DNA of 64,000 bases from Flavobacterium fluvii (GCF_900129545.1 NZ_FQWB01000007.1:62001-126000); one strand, 5' to 3'. Shown: positions 1-9,371, numbered from the stretch's first letter. The notes: generated by a model from the letters alone, not told the origin. Made by a program: numbers and translations.

Positions 1-62
1 ATGCGTTTTATCAAACCAATAAATTTGTGTTTTATGCTAAAAGTTTGTTTCAAAAGAAACAT

Positions 63-111
63 AAAAGTCAAAGCCCTTTAAACTTTAAAGTTTAAAGGGT
101 TTTGACTTTTT
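63..111. terminator. Long palindromic bidirectional terminator
   Basis: Arms 63-86 and 87-110 pair over about 24 bp with one G:T wobble and practically no loop, and A/T tracts flank both sides. It lies just beyond the stop of the minus-strand gene ending at 162, so it probably ends that transcript and any plus-strand transcript arriving from the left. Confidence 0.7.
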
Positions 112-161
112 AGGATTAATCCGTTTTTATTTGCAATATCAATTACTCAAAAACTTGTTTT

Positions 162-863
162 TTAAATCGTATTGATTTCATTTTTTTTAACGGCAAGTTC
201 CTTTTGTATAACTACCATTTCTTCAATCCAAGGACTTTTTTTAGGATTTTTGACAACTACATTATAGAATTTTATTGCATTTTTAAAATCAGCCGTTCTT
301 CTGTACATCTCGGCGATCAAGTAATTTATGGAGGCCAGTTCGTTTGGATTCTTGTATTCTTTATCGGCAACAGCTTTCATAAAATAGTGCCTGGCCTTGT
401 TTTGCAACTCTTTTCGAATTTCCATTTTATTAGGCCTTATTTTCAAGATATACGAGCCAATCAAAAAACAATTACCAATTTTATCATTGCTTTCTTTTTG
501 AAATTCTTTTAGTTCGCCTGCTATTTGGCATTCCTTGACATCGTCAATGGCAATACTGTTATACTTGGACAGGAATCCCTTTATTTCGCTTTTTTCTTTA
601 TCATTGTACACTACTTTAAAATCAGCCAGGAATCCCGAAAAATGGCATTTGGGACAACTTTTAATTTGTACTTCGTAATAATCGTCTATGTCCACTTTTA
701 GCTGAAAGTCAGTAAAAATTCCAAAAGCTGCTGAAGGTCCATAAACACAAAATTTCACTTCCGTATTGTCAATTGGACACTTGGCCAATTGCGGGAGACA
801 ATCATGGGCAAAAAGCAATTTAGTTGTCAAGAAAAACACTAATAGCAATATTGTTTTTTTCAT
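162..863 (-). CDS. DUF2225-like secreted protein with cysteine pairs
   Basis: A 233-residue protein starting at MKKTILLL; an upstream in-frame start at 893 would add ten residues before the signal peptide and is less likely. A signal peptide ends near AHDC. Two cysteine blocks, CPIDNTEVKF and SCPKCHFSGF, resemble the CPxC-type metal-binding pairs of the DUF2225 family. The C-terminal half looks helical and TPR-like (a run around NYLIAEMYRRTADFKNAIKFY), which also fits that family. The function of DUF2225 proteins is unknown. Here the domain is exported rather than cytoplasmic, which is a little unusual. It is followed by a strong terminator at 63-111 and appears to be transcribed alone. The family assignment is by motif resemblance only. 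Confidence 0.6.
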   Translation of the reverse strand: MKKTILLLVFFLTTKLLFAHDCLPQLAKCPIDNTEVKFCVYGPSAAFGIFTDFQLKVDIDDYYEVQIKSCPKCHFSGFLADFKVVYNDKEKSEIKGFLSKYNSIAIDDVKECQIAGELKEFQKESNDKIGNCFLIGSYILKIRPNKMEIRKELQNKARHYFMKAVADKEYKNPNELASINYLIAEMYRRTADFKNAIKFYNVVVKNPKKSPWIEEMVVIQKELAVKKNEINTI

Positions 864-1081
864 ATATGTAATTTTATATTTTTTAGTGGTCATATATGGT
901 ATCGCCTTTTCTTATCTGTGTTTGTTTGCAACAAACTCATTGTTAGTGGCGATTTCATCTTTTATTTTACTTATTGAAATTATAGGTTTGTTATAAATTA
1001 CAAAACTATCCATGAACTTTTATCATGTCCACAGATAGTATTTATTGTAATATCAGGTTACAGATTTAGCGCTAATCCCTA

Positions 1082-4000
1082 TTATTCTTTTGCTATTCTT
1101 TCGCTAAACGACAATCCTTCTTTAGAGATTTTGACAACATAAATTCCAGCAGCATAATTTTGAATATCCACTTTAACGTGTTCGTCTTTTGTTTGTATTG
1201 TTTTTAATTTTATGCCTAAAACATTGTAGATTTCAACAGTTGCTCCTAAAAGCTCATTTGGCAAATCGATTGTAAAACTATTTTTTACTGGATTCGGGAA
1301 AATGCTTATTTCACTGTCTTTGGTAACTGAATTTGTTGACAAAGCAGTTGACACTTTTAATATTCCACTGCTTTTCAACAATGAAATGTCCCAACTTAAG
1401 CCTGCCCCTGGAGTTGCAGGATTAATGGCGGCAAAATTCCCCGTGATTGTGGTCGCATTAAAGATTTTAAAGGAATTGCCCACTGCAAAATTAACTCCAC
1501 TTCGATTGACTACATTAAGAGTTCCGTTTAACGTTAATACATTAGCTCCCGTCGATAAAAGATCCGAAGTATTTGTGTCGGCATACACATCAGCTTCATA
1601 AGTACTTCCTGCCTGCATCGTTACGGCTTTGTTTACCGTAAGTGTTCCCAATAAAGGATATCCTGGAGCCAAAGTTCCTCCGCTGGCAACACTGATCGTG
1701 TTGGACAAAATCCCCTTTCCAGATAATGTTCCTCCAGTATTGATGGTAAGGGCTCCTGTACCGGCACCGCTTCCTGTTGTATTGTTTACAACCAGTTTTC
1801 CTCCATTTACATTGGTAACGCCTGTATAAGTATTGGCATTTGTCAATATCAAAGATCCCGTACCCACTTTGGTAAGCAAATTACTGGAAATCACTCCATC
1901 ATATTGTGAATCAATATTTTTAGCTCCAATTTCCCAATTGGCACTAGATAGTTTTGAAGTAGCAATACCATTTAGCGCTCCAAATTTAATTGTTCTTGAC
2001 GAGGTTAAAGAATAAGCATTCGGTATAGTGCCATCCAAACCGTTTCCTGTAAAATTTACTGTTGCATTGGCATAACCGAATGTATTATTTAATCTAAAAT
2101 CTCCATTGATGTTAAGTACACCCGTAAAAGCCGACCAGTCGCCTCTAAACTCAGTTCGAATAAATGGCATCGTCACATTTAAGGTACCTGCCCCCGTCAA
2201 TTTACCATTTAACGTACAACGTCCATCAGTTATAAATGTTCCTGTTTTTCCGGCAGGTACTTCAATATTCCAAAAAGGAGCATCATAAGCCTGTCTATCC
2301 TCCATAATAAGAGAGCCGGATTCAATGGTTAATTTCCCTAATGTTCCTAGCCCGCTTGTATTCCCTAAAGCACCTCTCAATAATATTTTACCATCTTTTA
2401 AGGTCGTCGTTCCTGAATAGGAATTATTATTTAAAAAATACATTGCCCCTGGGCCATCTTTTACCAAATTCCCTGAACCCATAACATCTCCGGTAAAAAT
2501 TGCATACTCAGTTGCAGAAGGAGTTGTAACCGTAGAAGTTCCCGTAATGGTCAATATCCTGTCGGTGGTACTGTTATGATTGATTTGCAATGTGGCATTA
2601 TTGACAACGAGATTTCCTGCCGTATTGGCCGTGATTCCTAAGGACGAAAGTTCTCCTCCATTATTGATAGTGGCAACCGCCAAAGTCCCTCCATTTACTA
2701 ATGTTTTACCTGTATAGGTGTTTTTCGTTAAGTCCAGGGTTACTTTATTGGTATTCGATTTTACTAAATCACCGGTACCGTCAATTGCTCCCGTTCCACC
2801 AATACTATAATCACTTGTTGCATCAAAACTTACTCCTAAAGTAGTGGCAATAACCGAAAGCTGAACTGCTTTGTTTTGTCCTGTCTCATCAAAAATCACC
2901 TCATCTTTTGGAGTAAAAGCTTCTTGAACGCCTGCCAAGTTGAAATTTTTTGTATTGGAATCCCATTTATTGTCAATCAACCCTTTCCATATGATCGTTC
3001 CCGGATTACGCAAAGCCAAAATTTTAAGTTTGATTTCGTTGTTTTCAATAATAATTTCATTAGGAATGCCATTTATGCCTACGACTACAAAATCGGTTGC
3101 AACCGCTGTAAGTGTTGCAGTGGATTTTATAAGTGAATAAATCCCTTCTTTTGCAACTCCATCCTTGAACGCGACGATAATGTTGTTTTTACCTGAAAAA
3201 TTGATGTTGCCGTTTACAATTAAATCATCATTTACCTTTGTCGATCCCGGAACGATGTCGAAAGCGAAATTATTGTTTCCTAGAACTACTAGGTCTCCAT
3301 TGATAACCAAAGAACCTATTGAATTTGCGTCAGTACCATTTCCTGGATTAATCCTGCCCCCGTTGATGTTAAACCCTTTTTCTAAAACGACTCCTCCTTT
3401 ATAGGTTCCGATTCCTCCGATGGCTCCTTTGGGTTTTATCGTTACCCTGCTTTCCAAACTTCCGTTTACATTTAATGCCCCATCGGAAACCAGTGTTGTC
3501 CCGGTATAATCATAATTACCGTTGAATGTAATGGAACCGGACAATGATTTTACAAAATCCATCGCTCCCGTAAGTTTTCCTGTCCCAGAGAAAACATAAT
3601 CCTTGCCTTCAGCATTCATTGCCCAAATCTTGGCAGGCGAAAAATCACCGGTTAGATTTATTGGATTGCTGTTATTTCCTCTAGCATCGAACATTACGCT
3701 ATTGGAATCGACAAACAAAGCGCTTCCTGAATTCGTTGCCCAGTTTGAGGTTGTTTTGTCCCATACGGAAGTGGTGGTTCCCGTCCAATATTTATCCGCT
3801 TTTTGAATAGGCGAAATGGGAGGTTCCTGCATGCCGTCTCCAATATAAAAATCGGTTAAATGGCCTTGATAATAGCCTCTGACATGGATACTGTTTAAAT
3901 AAGCCGGGTTTTGGGACAGCGTATATATCCTTTCATTGGTAGTAATTGGAGTGGTATAAATTCTCAATTCCTTCTGGTCTGAAGATGCGTAAACCACCTC

Positions 4001-5617
4001 TTCTCGCCAATCTCCTAAAATGTCTCCGACAAAACTAGGGGTATTGGGGCCCACATTAGGATTTACACCAAAAAAACTACTATTCCCATCTATTTGAATT
4101 CTTGATTCGGAATCTCCCAGATAATTCCATTTGGTCATTCTCGCATAGTCCAAATTCTCCGTCAATAGATCTCCATCCCAAAAAATTCTAAAATTAGGAT
4201 ACGAAGAAGGCATATTTACAACAGAGGTAGGGGCTCCAGATATATTATACAAATGATCTGTAAACGTATGAAACTCGAAACCAGAAAAACGCGGGTCAAA
4301 ATCCCCAACATTCCCTCTTGCCATATCTCGATTGGCCGGGTCTTTTTGAGTCAACAAAAGGGCTCCTGTTTTGGCATCGGCATAATACCACATAATCCCA
4401 GATTTACTATACCCCTGTTGAATTCCATATTGCTCCAAACCGGGTCTATTGGGATCCATGTCTCCAATAAAAAAACGATCCCCATGATAGATGTCCTTAT
4501 CTGCTAATGTATAAAGCAAAGTACCATTATCATCAATAACAAAACCCTGCGGACATATTTCATCTTTCCCGTCACCATCCACATCAATAATTCGTATTTG
4601 ATGTCCTGTTGGAAGAGATTTACCCTGTTGATCTGAAATAAACTGCCATTTTTGAACCAGTGTGCCGTTTTTCCAATCCCAGGCAGTGGTCATGTCATTA
4701 AAATTTGTGTCTCCTGTCCTATTCTTTGCTTCCCAAACCACACTTGGGTGAATACCGTCCAGATAGGCAATCCCAAAATGCCCATTCATGGGTCCTTCTA
4801 CCAAATAGGGATTATTATATTGGGTTCGTGAAATCTCTGCTCCGGTCATTCCATTCAAAACAGATATAAATTGAACATTATTATTGGATGGATAATTTAA
4901 AACTGTTCCATCTCCAAATTTCACTCCGTTGGCAGTTCTAATAATCACCTCCGCTTTACCATCCTCGTTGATATCATACACTTCGATATTATCTCCGTGA
5001 CCGCAATCCAATGTGGAAGAACCTGGCTCATTATTATAGGTATCAAGACTGTTGGGACCACAATCCAATTGCCATAAAAAAGTTCCGTCTTGTAAATAAG
5101 CTTCCGCTAATATTGATCCTCCTCCACTTGGCGGGAATTTGACCAAAACAAAATCATAATCACCATCAGCATCTAAATCTCCTACTCTCACATAGTTCGT
5201 AGTATATCCCGCCGGAACTTGATTTATGGGTATGCTCATATAAGATCGCCATGGAGTATTGGCAGGCATTACAAAAGACCTGCTGGCTGCTTGCTCCACA
5301 CCGTTTACCACGGCTTTTACAAAATATTCATTGGATACCGCAATATTCAATGTTGCATCCGTAAAATTGGTGGCGGCAGTAAGCACCGCTGTATTTAATT
5401 TCACGGCCGTTGTTCCGCCTGCGGAACGATAAAGGTTAAATCCCGTATTGAAAGGTTCCGTCGCAAATAAACGCCAGGAAACAAATGCCTTGGCAGTACC
5501 CGTACGAATTGCAACAACTCCCCTGTCCAGATCCTGGACTATACGCTGCGCATCCATCGTTATAGGAATAAAAGCTAGACAAATAATACAAAACAATTTC
5601 AAAGTAAAATTTTTCAT
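1082..5617 (-). CDS. T9SS-exported PL11 rhamnogalacturonan lyase with PATR-type repeats
   Basis: A 1,511-residue secreted protein. Residues 1-23 are a signal peptide. Residues about 24-600 match polysaccharide lyase family 11 (YesW/YesX type), which cleaves the rhamnogalacturonan I backbone by beta-elimination. Calcium-loop motifs typical of its propeller are visible: DLDADGDYDF, DINEDGKAEV and DVDGDGKDEI. A normal PL11 is about 600-650 residues. Here about 800 extra residues follow, with at least four copies of a passenger-type repeat near residues 686, 950, 1,055 and 1,255 (for example NTYTGKTLVNGGTL and NTYTGVTNVNGGKL), as in autotransporter-associated beta-helix repeats. The end, from ISIFPNPVKNSF to the C-terminus, is a type A T9SS sorting domain. 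Transcription probably starts from the operator-linked promoter at 5,653-5,720. PL11 and T9SS calls are secure; the repeat role (stalk or adhesion) is inferred. Confidence 0.9.
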   Translation of the reverse strand: MKNFTLKLFCIICLAFIPITMDAQRIVQDLDRGVVAIRTGTAKAFVSWRLFATEPFNTGFNLYRSAGGTTAVKLNTAVLTAATNFTDATLNIAVSNEYFVKAVVNGVEQAASRSFVMPANTPWRSYMSIPINQVPAGYTTNYVRVGDLDADGDYDFVLVKFPPSGGGSILAEAYLQDGTFLWQLDCGPNSLDTYNNEPGSSTLDCGHGDNIEVYDINEDGKAEVIIRTANGVKFGDGTVLNYPSNNNVQFISVLNGMTGAEISRTQYNNPYLVEGPMNGHFGIAYLDGIHPSVVWEAKNRTGDTNFNDMTTAWDWKNGTLVQKWQFISDQQGKSLPTGHQIRIIDVDGDGKDEICPQGFVIDDNGTLLYTLADKDIYHGDRFFIGDMDPNRPGLEQYGIQQGYSKSGIMWYYADAKTGALLLTQKDPANRDMARGNVGDFDPRFSGFEFHTFTDHLYNISGAPTSVVNMPSSYPNFRIFWDGDLLTENLDYARMTKWNYLGDSESRIQIDGNSSFFGVNPNVGPNTPSFVGDILGDWREEVVYASSDQKELRIYTTPITTNERIYTLSQNPAYLNSIHVRGYYQGHLTDFYIGDGMQEPPISPIQKADKYWTGTTTSVWDKTTSNWATNSGSALFVDSNSVMFDARGNNSNPINLTGDFSPAKIWAMNAEGKDYVFSGTGKLTGAMDFVKSLSGSITFNGNYDYTGTTLVSDGALNVNGSLESRVTIKPKGAIGGIGTYKGGVVLEKGFNINGGRINPGNGTDANSIGSLVINGDLVVLGNNNFAFDIVPGSTKVNDDLIVNGNINFSGKNNIIVAFKDGVAKEGIYSLIKSTATLTAVATDFVVVGINGIPNEIIIENNEIKLKILALRNPGTIIWKGLIDNKWDSNTKNFNLAGVQEAFTPKDEVIFDETGQNKAVQLSVIATTLGVSFDATSDYSIGGTGAIDGTGDLVKSNTNKVTLDLTKNTYTGKTLVNGGTLAVATINNGGELSSLGITANTAGNLVVNNATLQINHNSTTDRILTITGTSTVTTPSATEYAIFTGDVMGSGNLVKDGPGAMYFLNNNSYSGTTTLKDGKILLRGALGNTSGLGTLGKLTIESGSLIMEDRQAYDAPFWNIEVPAGKTGTFITDGRCTLNGKLTGAGTLNVTMPFIRTEFRGDWSAFTGVLNINGDFRLNNTFGYANATVNFTGNGLDGTIPNAYSLTSSRTIKFGALNGIATSKLSSANWEIGAKNIDSQYDGVISSNLLTKVGTGSLILTNANTYTGVTNVNGGKLVVNNTTGSGAGTGALTINTGGTLSGKGILSNTISVASGGTLAPGYPLLGTLTVNKAVTMQAGSTYEADVYADTNTSDLLSTGANVLTLNGTLNVVNRSGVNFAVGNSFKIFNATTITGNFAAINPATPGAGLSWDISLLKSSGILKVSTALSTNSVTKDSEISIFPNPVKNSFTIDLPNELLGATVEIYNVLGIKLKTIQTKDEHVKVDIQNYAAGIYVVKISKEGLSFSERIAKE

Positions 5618-5652
5618 AATCTATTAACTTATTAGTTTAGTTAGTTGGCTGA

Positions 5653-5660
5653 CAAAACTA
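5653..5660 (-). promoter_or_regulatory. -7 promoter element (TAGTTTTG) of the PL11 gene
   Basis: It matches the Bacteroidota TAnnTTTG consensus on the minus strand, 35 bp before the PL11 start codon. No TTG lies 19 bp upstream, where a -33 box would be. The tandem operator at 5,684-5,720 begins 23 bp upstream, which suggests activator-dependent transcription. Confidence 0.6.
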
Positions 5661-5683
5661 TACTTTAAACCAAAATCGCTAGT

Positions 5684-5720
5684 TATCAAAACAAGCCAAA
5701 ACATATCATTCATTGCCATT
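5684..5720 (-). promoter_or_regulatory. Candidate HTCS operator, two tandem 17-bp half-sites
   Basis: Read on the plus strand, copy A is TATCAAAACAAGCCAAA (5,684-5,700) and copy B is TATCATTCATTGCCATT (5,704-5,720), a 20-bp period. The same TATCA-N5-xGCCAWW unit, period and distance to a TAnnTTTG box occur upstream of the genes starting at 10,772 and 15,721. The assignment to the HTCS encoded at 16,148-19,810 is an inference from location. Confidence 0.65.
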
Positions 5721-6001
5721 CCCCATAAATTCTGGACTATTTGATATTTTCATTGGTTTTAAATTCCACAGTAAGTAATTTTATAACTGTTTTTATTCGT
5801 TTACAATAATTATAATTTTTACTTGATTAAGCCTTAAAAAAACAATGTAACAGTTATTTTTAAGGATAAATTTAAACTGAAGCAAATGACTCTTTAAAGA
5901 ATCTTTATTGAATTATCGCGACACAACCATTCACTGGAAACAGTAAAAATTGGTTTATTTATATTTAAAAAAATAAATTCAATTAGCGATAAATAAATAT
6001 T
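5721..6001. other. AT-rich intergenic region between PL11 and HupE genes
   Basis: This is the remainder of the 487-bp gap between the PL11 start and the HupE start. Apart from the operator on the left and the leader of the HupE gene on the right, I see no ORF and no repeat in it. Confidence 0.5.
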
Positions 6002-6009
6002 TATCTTTG
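6002..6009 (+). promoter_or_regulatory. Possible -7 element (TATCTTTG) for the HupE/UreJ gene
   Basis: It matches TAnnTTTG about 95 bp before the start codon at 6,105, with no clear -33 TTG. A small perfect hairpin (TACCATT/AATGGTA, 6,015-6,031) would lie at the very 5' end of the transcript, leaving a leader of roughly 85-90 nt. Confidence 0.4.
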
Positions 6010-6104
6010 GCTTTTACCATTTTCAATGGTATAATTTCTTCCTTTAAAGAGCTATAGTTTCACAATATATCATTCGCATTTTTATCCCCACAAATTAAAC
6101 CTCC

Positions 6105-7259
6105 ATGAGAATAACCCCAATTTCGCATATCAAGTTGTGCTTGTTATTTATCTTGTTGGGTATGGGTCTCCTCTATCCACATCCCATGCCTAAATCCTAT
6201 TTGCAACTTCAAATCAAGGAATCCTATATTGTTGGTACACTGAAAGCTCCTTTAGCTGATTATGAGAAGGCGCTCAAACAAAAATCAATTAAAGACATCA
6301 ATACTTTGTCCTCTTATTTTTTGGACCATATTGTTGCCCAAAACAACAATGAAATATGGAAAACCAAAATTGACACCATTTACACAGGGACTCAAATTGC
6401 ATCCGATACAGGAAAATACGATGAAGTCACCCTACTTTTTAAACTGTACCCGGCAAACATAAAAAACCTCAGGAATTTTGACTTGCAACTCGACGTGATC
6501 ACTCGCGAAGTATTCAACGAATCCATCATGGTTTTCCTCACCGAAGATTGGGAAAACGGACAATTAACAGATGACCCGCCCGTATATCTTGGCACAACAT
6601 CTTATAATTTACCTCTCGGAAAAACAGATGCCTTACCAATCAAACTAGAAAAAGGCACTTCTTTTATTGGCTTCAAAAGTATGTACGTATTAGGCATTGA
6701 CCACATCATTTATGGTCTGGATCACATGTTGTTTATTATCATATTATTATTGATTGCGCCCTTAAGAAACATCGACAAAAAATGGTCTTTATTTCAAGGC
6801 ACAAAATACACCTTGAAACGTTTTTTAAGCATCAGCATACTCTTCACTTTAGGGCATTCCATTTCGTTGTTTTTAGGTGCATTCAACTTAATTCAATTCA
6901 GAATAGAATACATAGAAATCCTGATCTCTTTGACTATTGTAGCTTCGGCCCTACACGCTTTAAAACCAGTTTTCCCATACAAGGAATCCCTAATTGGGTT
7001 TGGGTTCGGAATTATCCATGGCTTGGCTTTTTCCGAAAGTATTTCTGGCTTGGAACTTTCCCCTTTCAACAAGGTAATAAGCATGTTGGGATTCAATTTA
7101 GGGATTGAAACCATACAACTTGTCATAATGGCCGTTGTGTTTCCAATTTTGCTTATCAGTAAATTCAAAGAATTTCATGCCGTGAGGATTGTATTTTCCA
7201 TAGCCACGATTGTTGTTTCCCTATTTTGGTTTTATGAAAGAGTGGTCGTTTTAATGTAA
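6105..7259 (+). CDS. HupE/UreJ family membrane protein
   Basis: A 384-residue protein with an N-terminal signal or anchor segment, a periplasmic region of about 170 residues and then a C-terminal multi-pass membrane domain. The motif GIDHIIYGLDHMLFI, together with the following hydrophobic segments and a later HSISLF and HGLAFSE, is characteristic of the HupE/UreJ_2 group. That family is thought to move transition metals such as nickel or copper; the substrate cannot be told from the sequence. It is the only plus-strand gene within the carbohydrate region and has its own terminator at 7,276-7,311, so it is probably an independent unit rather than part of the degradation system. Confidence 0.8.
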   Translation: MRITPISHIKLCLLFILLGMGLLYPHPMPKSYLQLQIKESYIVGTLKAPLADYEKALKQKSIKDINTLSSYFLDHIVAQNNNEIWKTKIDTIYTGTQIASDTGKYDEVTLLFKLYPANIKNLRNFDLQLDVITREVFNESIMVFLTEDWENGQLTDDPPVYLGTTSYNLPLGKTDALPIKLEKGTSFIGFKSMYVLGIDHIIYGLDHMLFIIILLLIAPLRNIDKKWSLFQGTKYTLKRFLSISILFTLGHSISLFLGAFNLIQFRIEYIEILISLTIVASALHALKPVFPYKESLIGFGFGIIHGLAFSESISGLELSPFNKVISMLGFNLGIETIQLVIMAVVFPILLISKFKEFHAVRIVFSIATIVVSLFWFYERVVVLM

Positions 7260-7275
7260 TTCCCAGTCAGAAAGA

Positions 7276-7311
7276 AACCACATTACTTTATTAAAAACAG
7301 GTAATGTGGTT
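7276..7311 (+). terminator. Hairpin terminator after the HupE gene
   Basis: A perfect 11-bp stem, AACCACATTAC/GTAATGTGGTT, is followed by a T/A-rich stretch 17 bp after the stop codon. Confidence 0.65.
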
Positions 7312-7391
7312 AAAAATAGTTGTTAATTTTCCATTTTTAAAATAATTAATCTGTTTGTAACTATTTGTTTTTAATTTTATTCTTGTGTTCA

Positions 7392-8831
7392 TTATAAATT
7401 TCTCATCTCAATTACCCGAAAGTTGTTTTCTTTCAAGTACTGCAGAATTTCCTTCAAAAAATCAATTGAAGTAGAGTAATCCGGATGAAGTATGTCCGGC
7501 ACTCCATGAAAAGTCAAGACCAAGACATCATCTCCTTTTAGATCTTGCAACGCTTTCATGGTGCGCGTTTTGTATTTATCGGAAGAGATTACGGTATAAC
7601 TTGGAATGGCCAGTTTTAAATCTTCATTTACTTTATAATATTTGGCATCGCCAGCTCTTGCAAACTGATACCCCATTTCCTTTAAAACCCTTTGGGATAT
7701 GCTATCGTTACGATTCCCCGGATAGGCAAGCGATATTGGTTTTGGAATTCCAAATTCTTTGCATTTCTCCTCAATGTAACTTACTTCTTTTTTGATATCA
7801 TCAGGACTCAACTTGGTCAAGTTTTTATGATGTCCCGTATGGTTTCCTATTTCAAAACCTTTTTTATGCAATTCACGAATCTGGTTCCAATTCATGAATT
7901 CTTTTTCTTCTCCTGGATTTTTAATCGGAAATTCGCAAACAAAGAAGGTTGCGTTATAACCATATTTAGACAATAAAGGAGCCACATTATTATAATGTGA
8001 AATCTCGGCGTCGTCAAAAGTGAGCACCACGGTAGGTTTCTTGGATTCCTTGGAAGATTTTTGTTCCATTTTTTTCATGGCAGCTGCATACCTTTTGCCG
8101 AGTTCTCGGGCAGAAGAAGCGTCAAAATGCAAATGATCCCCTCTATCAGTCAAATCCTTTGCAGAAACCACGGCCGCATTTTCTACTTCGGCAGGCAGTT
8201 TATTGATGATGGCATTGATGTAATTCTCTTTATTAAAATACCCTATTTCACCCGCCACAAATGGAAGGCTGGGTGCATTTAAGTCTCTTCTCAAATTAGT
8301 AACCAAGGTTTTTAATTTTTCTAAATACGCTTCCGCTCTTTTGGGATCGTTGTCGGACTCTCCCTGATGCCAAAGAATTCCTTTCAAAACGCCTTTTTGC
8401 ATGGCTATTTTTGCCCGTTGAATCGCCTCATCATACGGGAAATTTTCAAAATACTTGGCTCCCGGTTGCCATACTTTTATTGGAGAGCCTCCCCACGCAC
8501 AAGGGATAAGCCCTATTTGGGTATTTTTTTTATCCTTAAGCATCGCTTGGGCAAAACTTATGGCTGGTCCAACTCCAGCAACGGGTTTATCAAAATGTAC
8601 TGGATCCTTGGCTGGAACCCAATTATTCGTTTTGTCCAACATTAAAACAGCATCGGATGTAATCTGGCTTTGTGTATCAACAGTGCCACGACCTGCCATA
8701 TTGGACTGGCCAATGAGCAAATACACTTCCATGGGCTTGCTTGGATTGACTGTTTGTCCATAAGCATTAAAACCAAGGCAACACACTAAACACGCTGTTA
8801 TTTTAAATACAATTTTCAATTTTAGGTTCAT
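7392..8831 (-). CDS. Two-domain carbohydrate esterase: SASA acetylesterase + CE4-type deacetylase
   Basis: A 479-residue secreted protein with a signal peptide of about 25 residues. Residues 34-255 form a SASA/CE6-type SGNH esterase: the nucleophile motif GQSNMAG (Ser43), the WHQGESD block (154-160) and the DHLHF catalytic pair (Asp232/His235) are all present. Residues about 265-479 form a NodB/polysaccharide deacetylase (CE4) domain with TFDDAE (271-276) and the metal motif HTGHH (331-335). The protein therefore combines O-deacetylation with a second deacetylation activity. Natural substrates would be acetylated pectin, xylan or other cell-wall polymers; which one is not shown. It is the last of three consecutive minus-strand genes (10,772 to 7,392) behind the operator at 10,868, though hairpins lie between them. 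Confidence 0.85.
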   Translation of the reverse strand: MNLKLKIVFKITACLVCCLGFNAYGQTVNPSKPMEVYLLIGQSNMAGRGTVDTQSQITSDAVLMLDKTNNWVPAKDPVHFDKPVAGVGPAISFAQAMLKDKKNTQIGLIPCAWGGSPIKVWQPGAKYFENFPYDEAIQRAKIAMQKGVLKGILWHQGESDNDPKRAEAYLEKLKTLVTNLRRDLNAPSLPFVAGEIGYFNKENYINAIINKLPAEVENAAVVSAKDLTDRGDHLHFDASSARELGKRYAAAMKKMEQKSSKESKKPTVVLTFDDAEISHYNNVAPLLSKYGYNATFFVCEFPIKNPGEEKEFMNWNQIRELHKKGFEIGNHTGHHKNLTKLSPDDIKKEVSYIEEKCKEFGIPKPISLAYPGNRNDSISQRVLKEMGYQFARAGDAKYYKVNEDLKLAIPSYTVISSDKYKTRTMKALQDLKGDDVLVLTFHGVPDILHPDYSTSIDFLKEILQYLKENNFRVIEMRNL

Positions 8832-8900
8832 TTTAAAAAATGTTTTGGCAGCATTATTTTAGGCTGCTGTTTACTATCTTTTTTAGAAAATTAAAAAGTA

Positions 8901-8926
8901 AAATCCCGCCAAAAATAACGGGATTT
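8901..8926 (-). terminator. Short hairpin between the Spy-like and esterase genes
   Basis: An AAATCCCG/CGGGATTT stem lies 13 bp past the stop of the small gene at 8,939 and is followed on the minus strand by an A/T-rich stretch. It may terminate or attenuate transcription into the esterase gene. Confidence 0.5.
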
Positions 8927-8938
8927 AGAGATAAGTCA

Positions 8939-9250
8939 TTATTCTTTTTTTGCTGCTGCTTTAAGCGTCTTTTGAAGTTCTACTTGTTCCGGTGTCAAAA
9001 TCGCGTTCATTTTTTTTCCGATTTCCCTGATTTTTGCTCTATCGGCATCTTTGTTGTCTGGATTTGCCTTAATGTCATCATACAGCACTTTTTGTTCTTC
9101 CAATAAAGGCAACATCAATTTTTGTTGTTCTGCAGTCAACGTCAATTCCGTTGTCATTTTATCTACTTTTTTCAACGACCAAGCTGATGCTTCTTGCGCA
9201 AATCCGCTCAATCCCAAAGCCAATAAGGCCACGATAAATATTTTTTTCAT
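8939..9250 (-). CDS. Small secreted Spy/LTxxQ-like protein
   Basis: A 103-residue protein. Residues 1-21 are a signal peptide. The mature part is charged and helical, with LTAEQQKLMLPLL and ILTPEQVELQ segments that resemble the LTxxQ motif of the Spy/CpxP periplasmic chaperone group. The two motifs are about 35 residues apart, as in a short helical hairpin. Lysine-rich ends are visible. The position between a T9SS repeat protein and a secreted esterase suggests it travels with secreted carbohydrate-acting proteins, but no function can be read from the sequence. The resemblance to Spy is weak and by motif only. Confidence 0.6.
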   Translation of the reverse strand: MKKIFIVALLALGLSGFAQEASAWSLKKVDKMTTELTLTAEQQKLMLPLLEEQKVLYDDIKANPDNKDADRAKIREIGKKMNAILTPEQVELQKTLKAAAKKE

Positions 9251-9296
9251 TTGTTTTGTTTTAATTTTAATTGTTAATAAAGTTTTTTAAATTAAA

Positions 9297-9341
9297 TGCT
9301 ATTCCATACACTGAAATTGTAGTGTATTGAATAGCATTTTA
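9297..9341 (-). terminator. Long imperfect hairpin after the T9SS repeat gene
   Basis: ATGCTATTCCATACACT pairs with AGTGTATTGAATAGCAT over 17 bp with one mismatch. It sits between the stop at 9,372 and the small gene starting at 9,250. No good T-tract follows on the minus strand, so it may be an mRNA processing or stabilising stem rather than a full stop. Confidence 0.5.
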
Positions 9342-9371
9342 AATTTCCAATATTAAAAAAACACTAAATTT

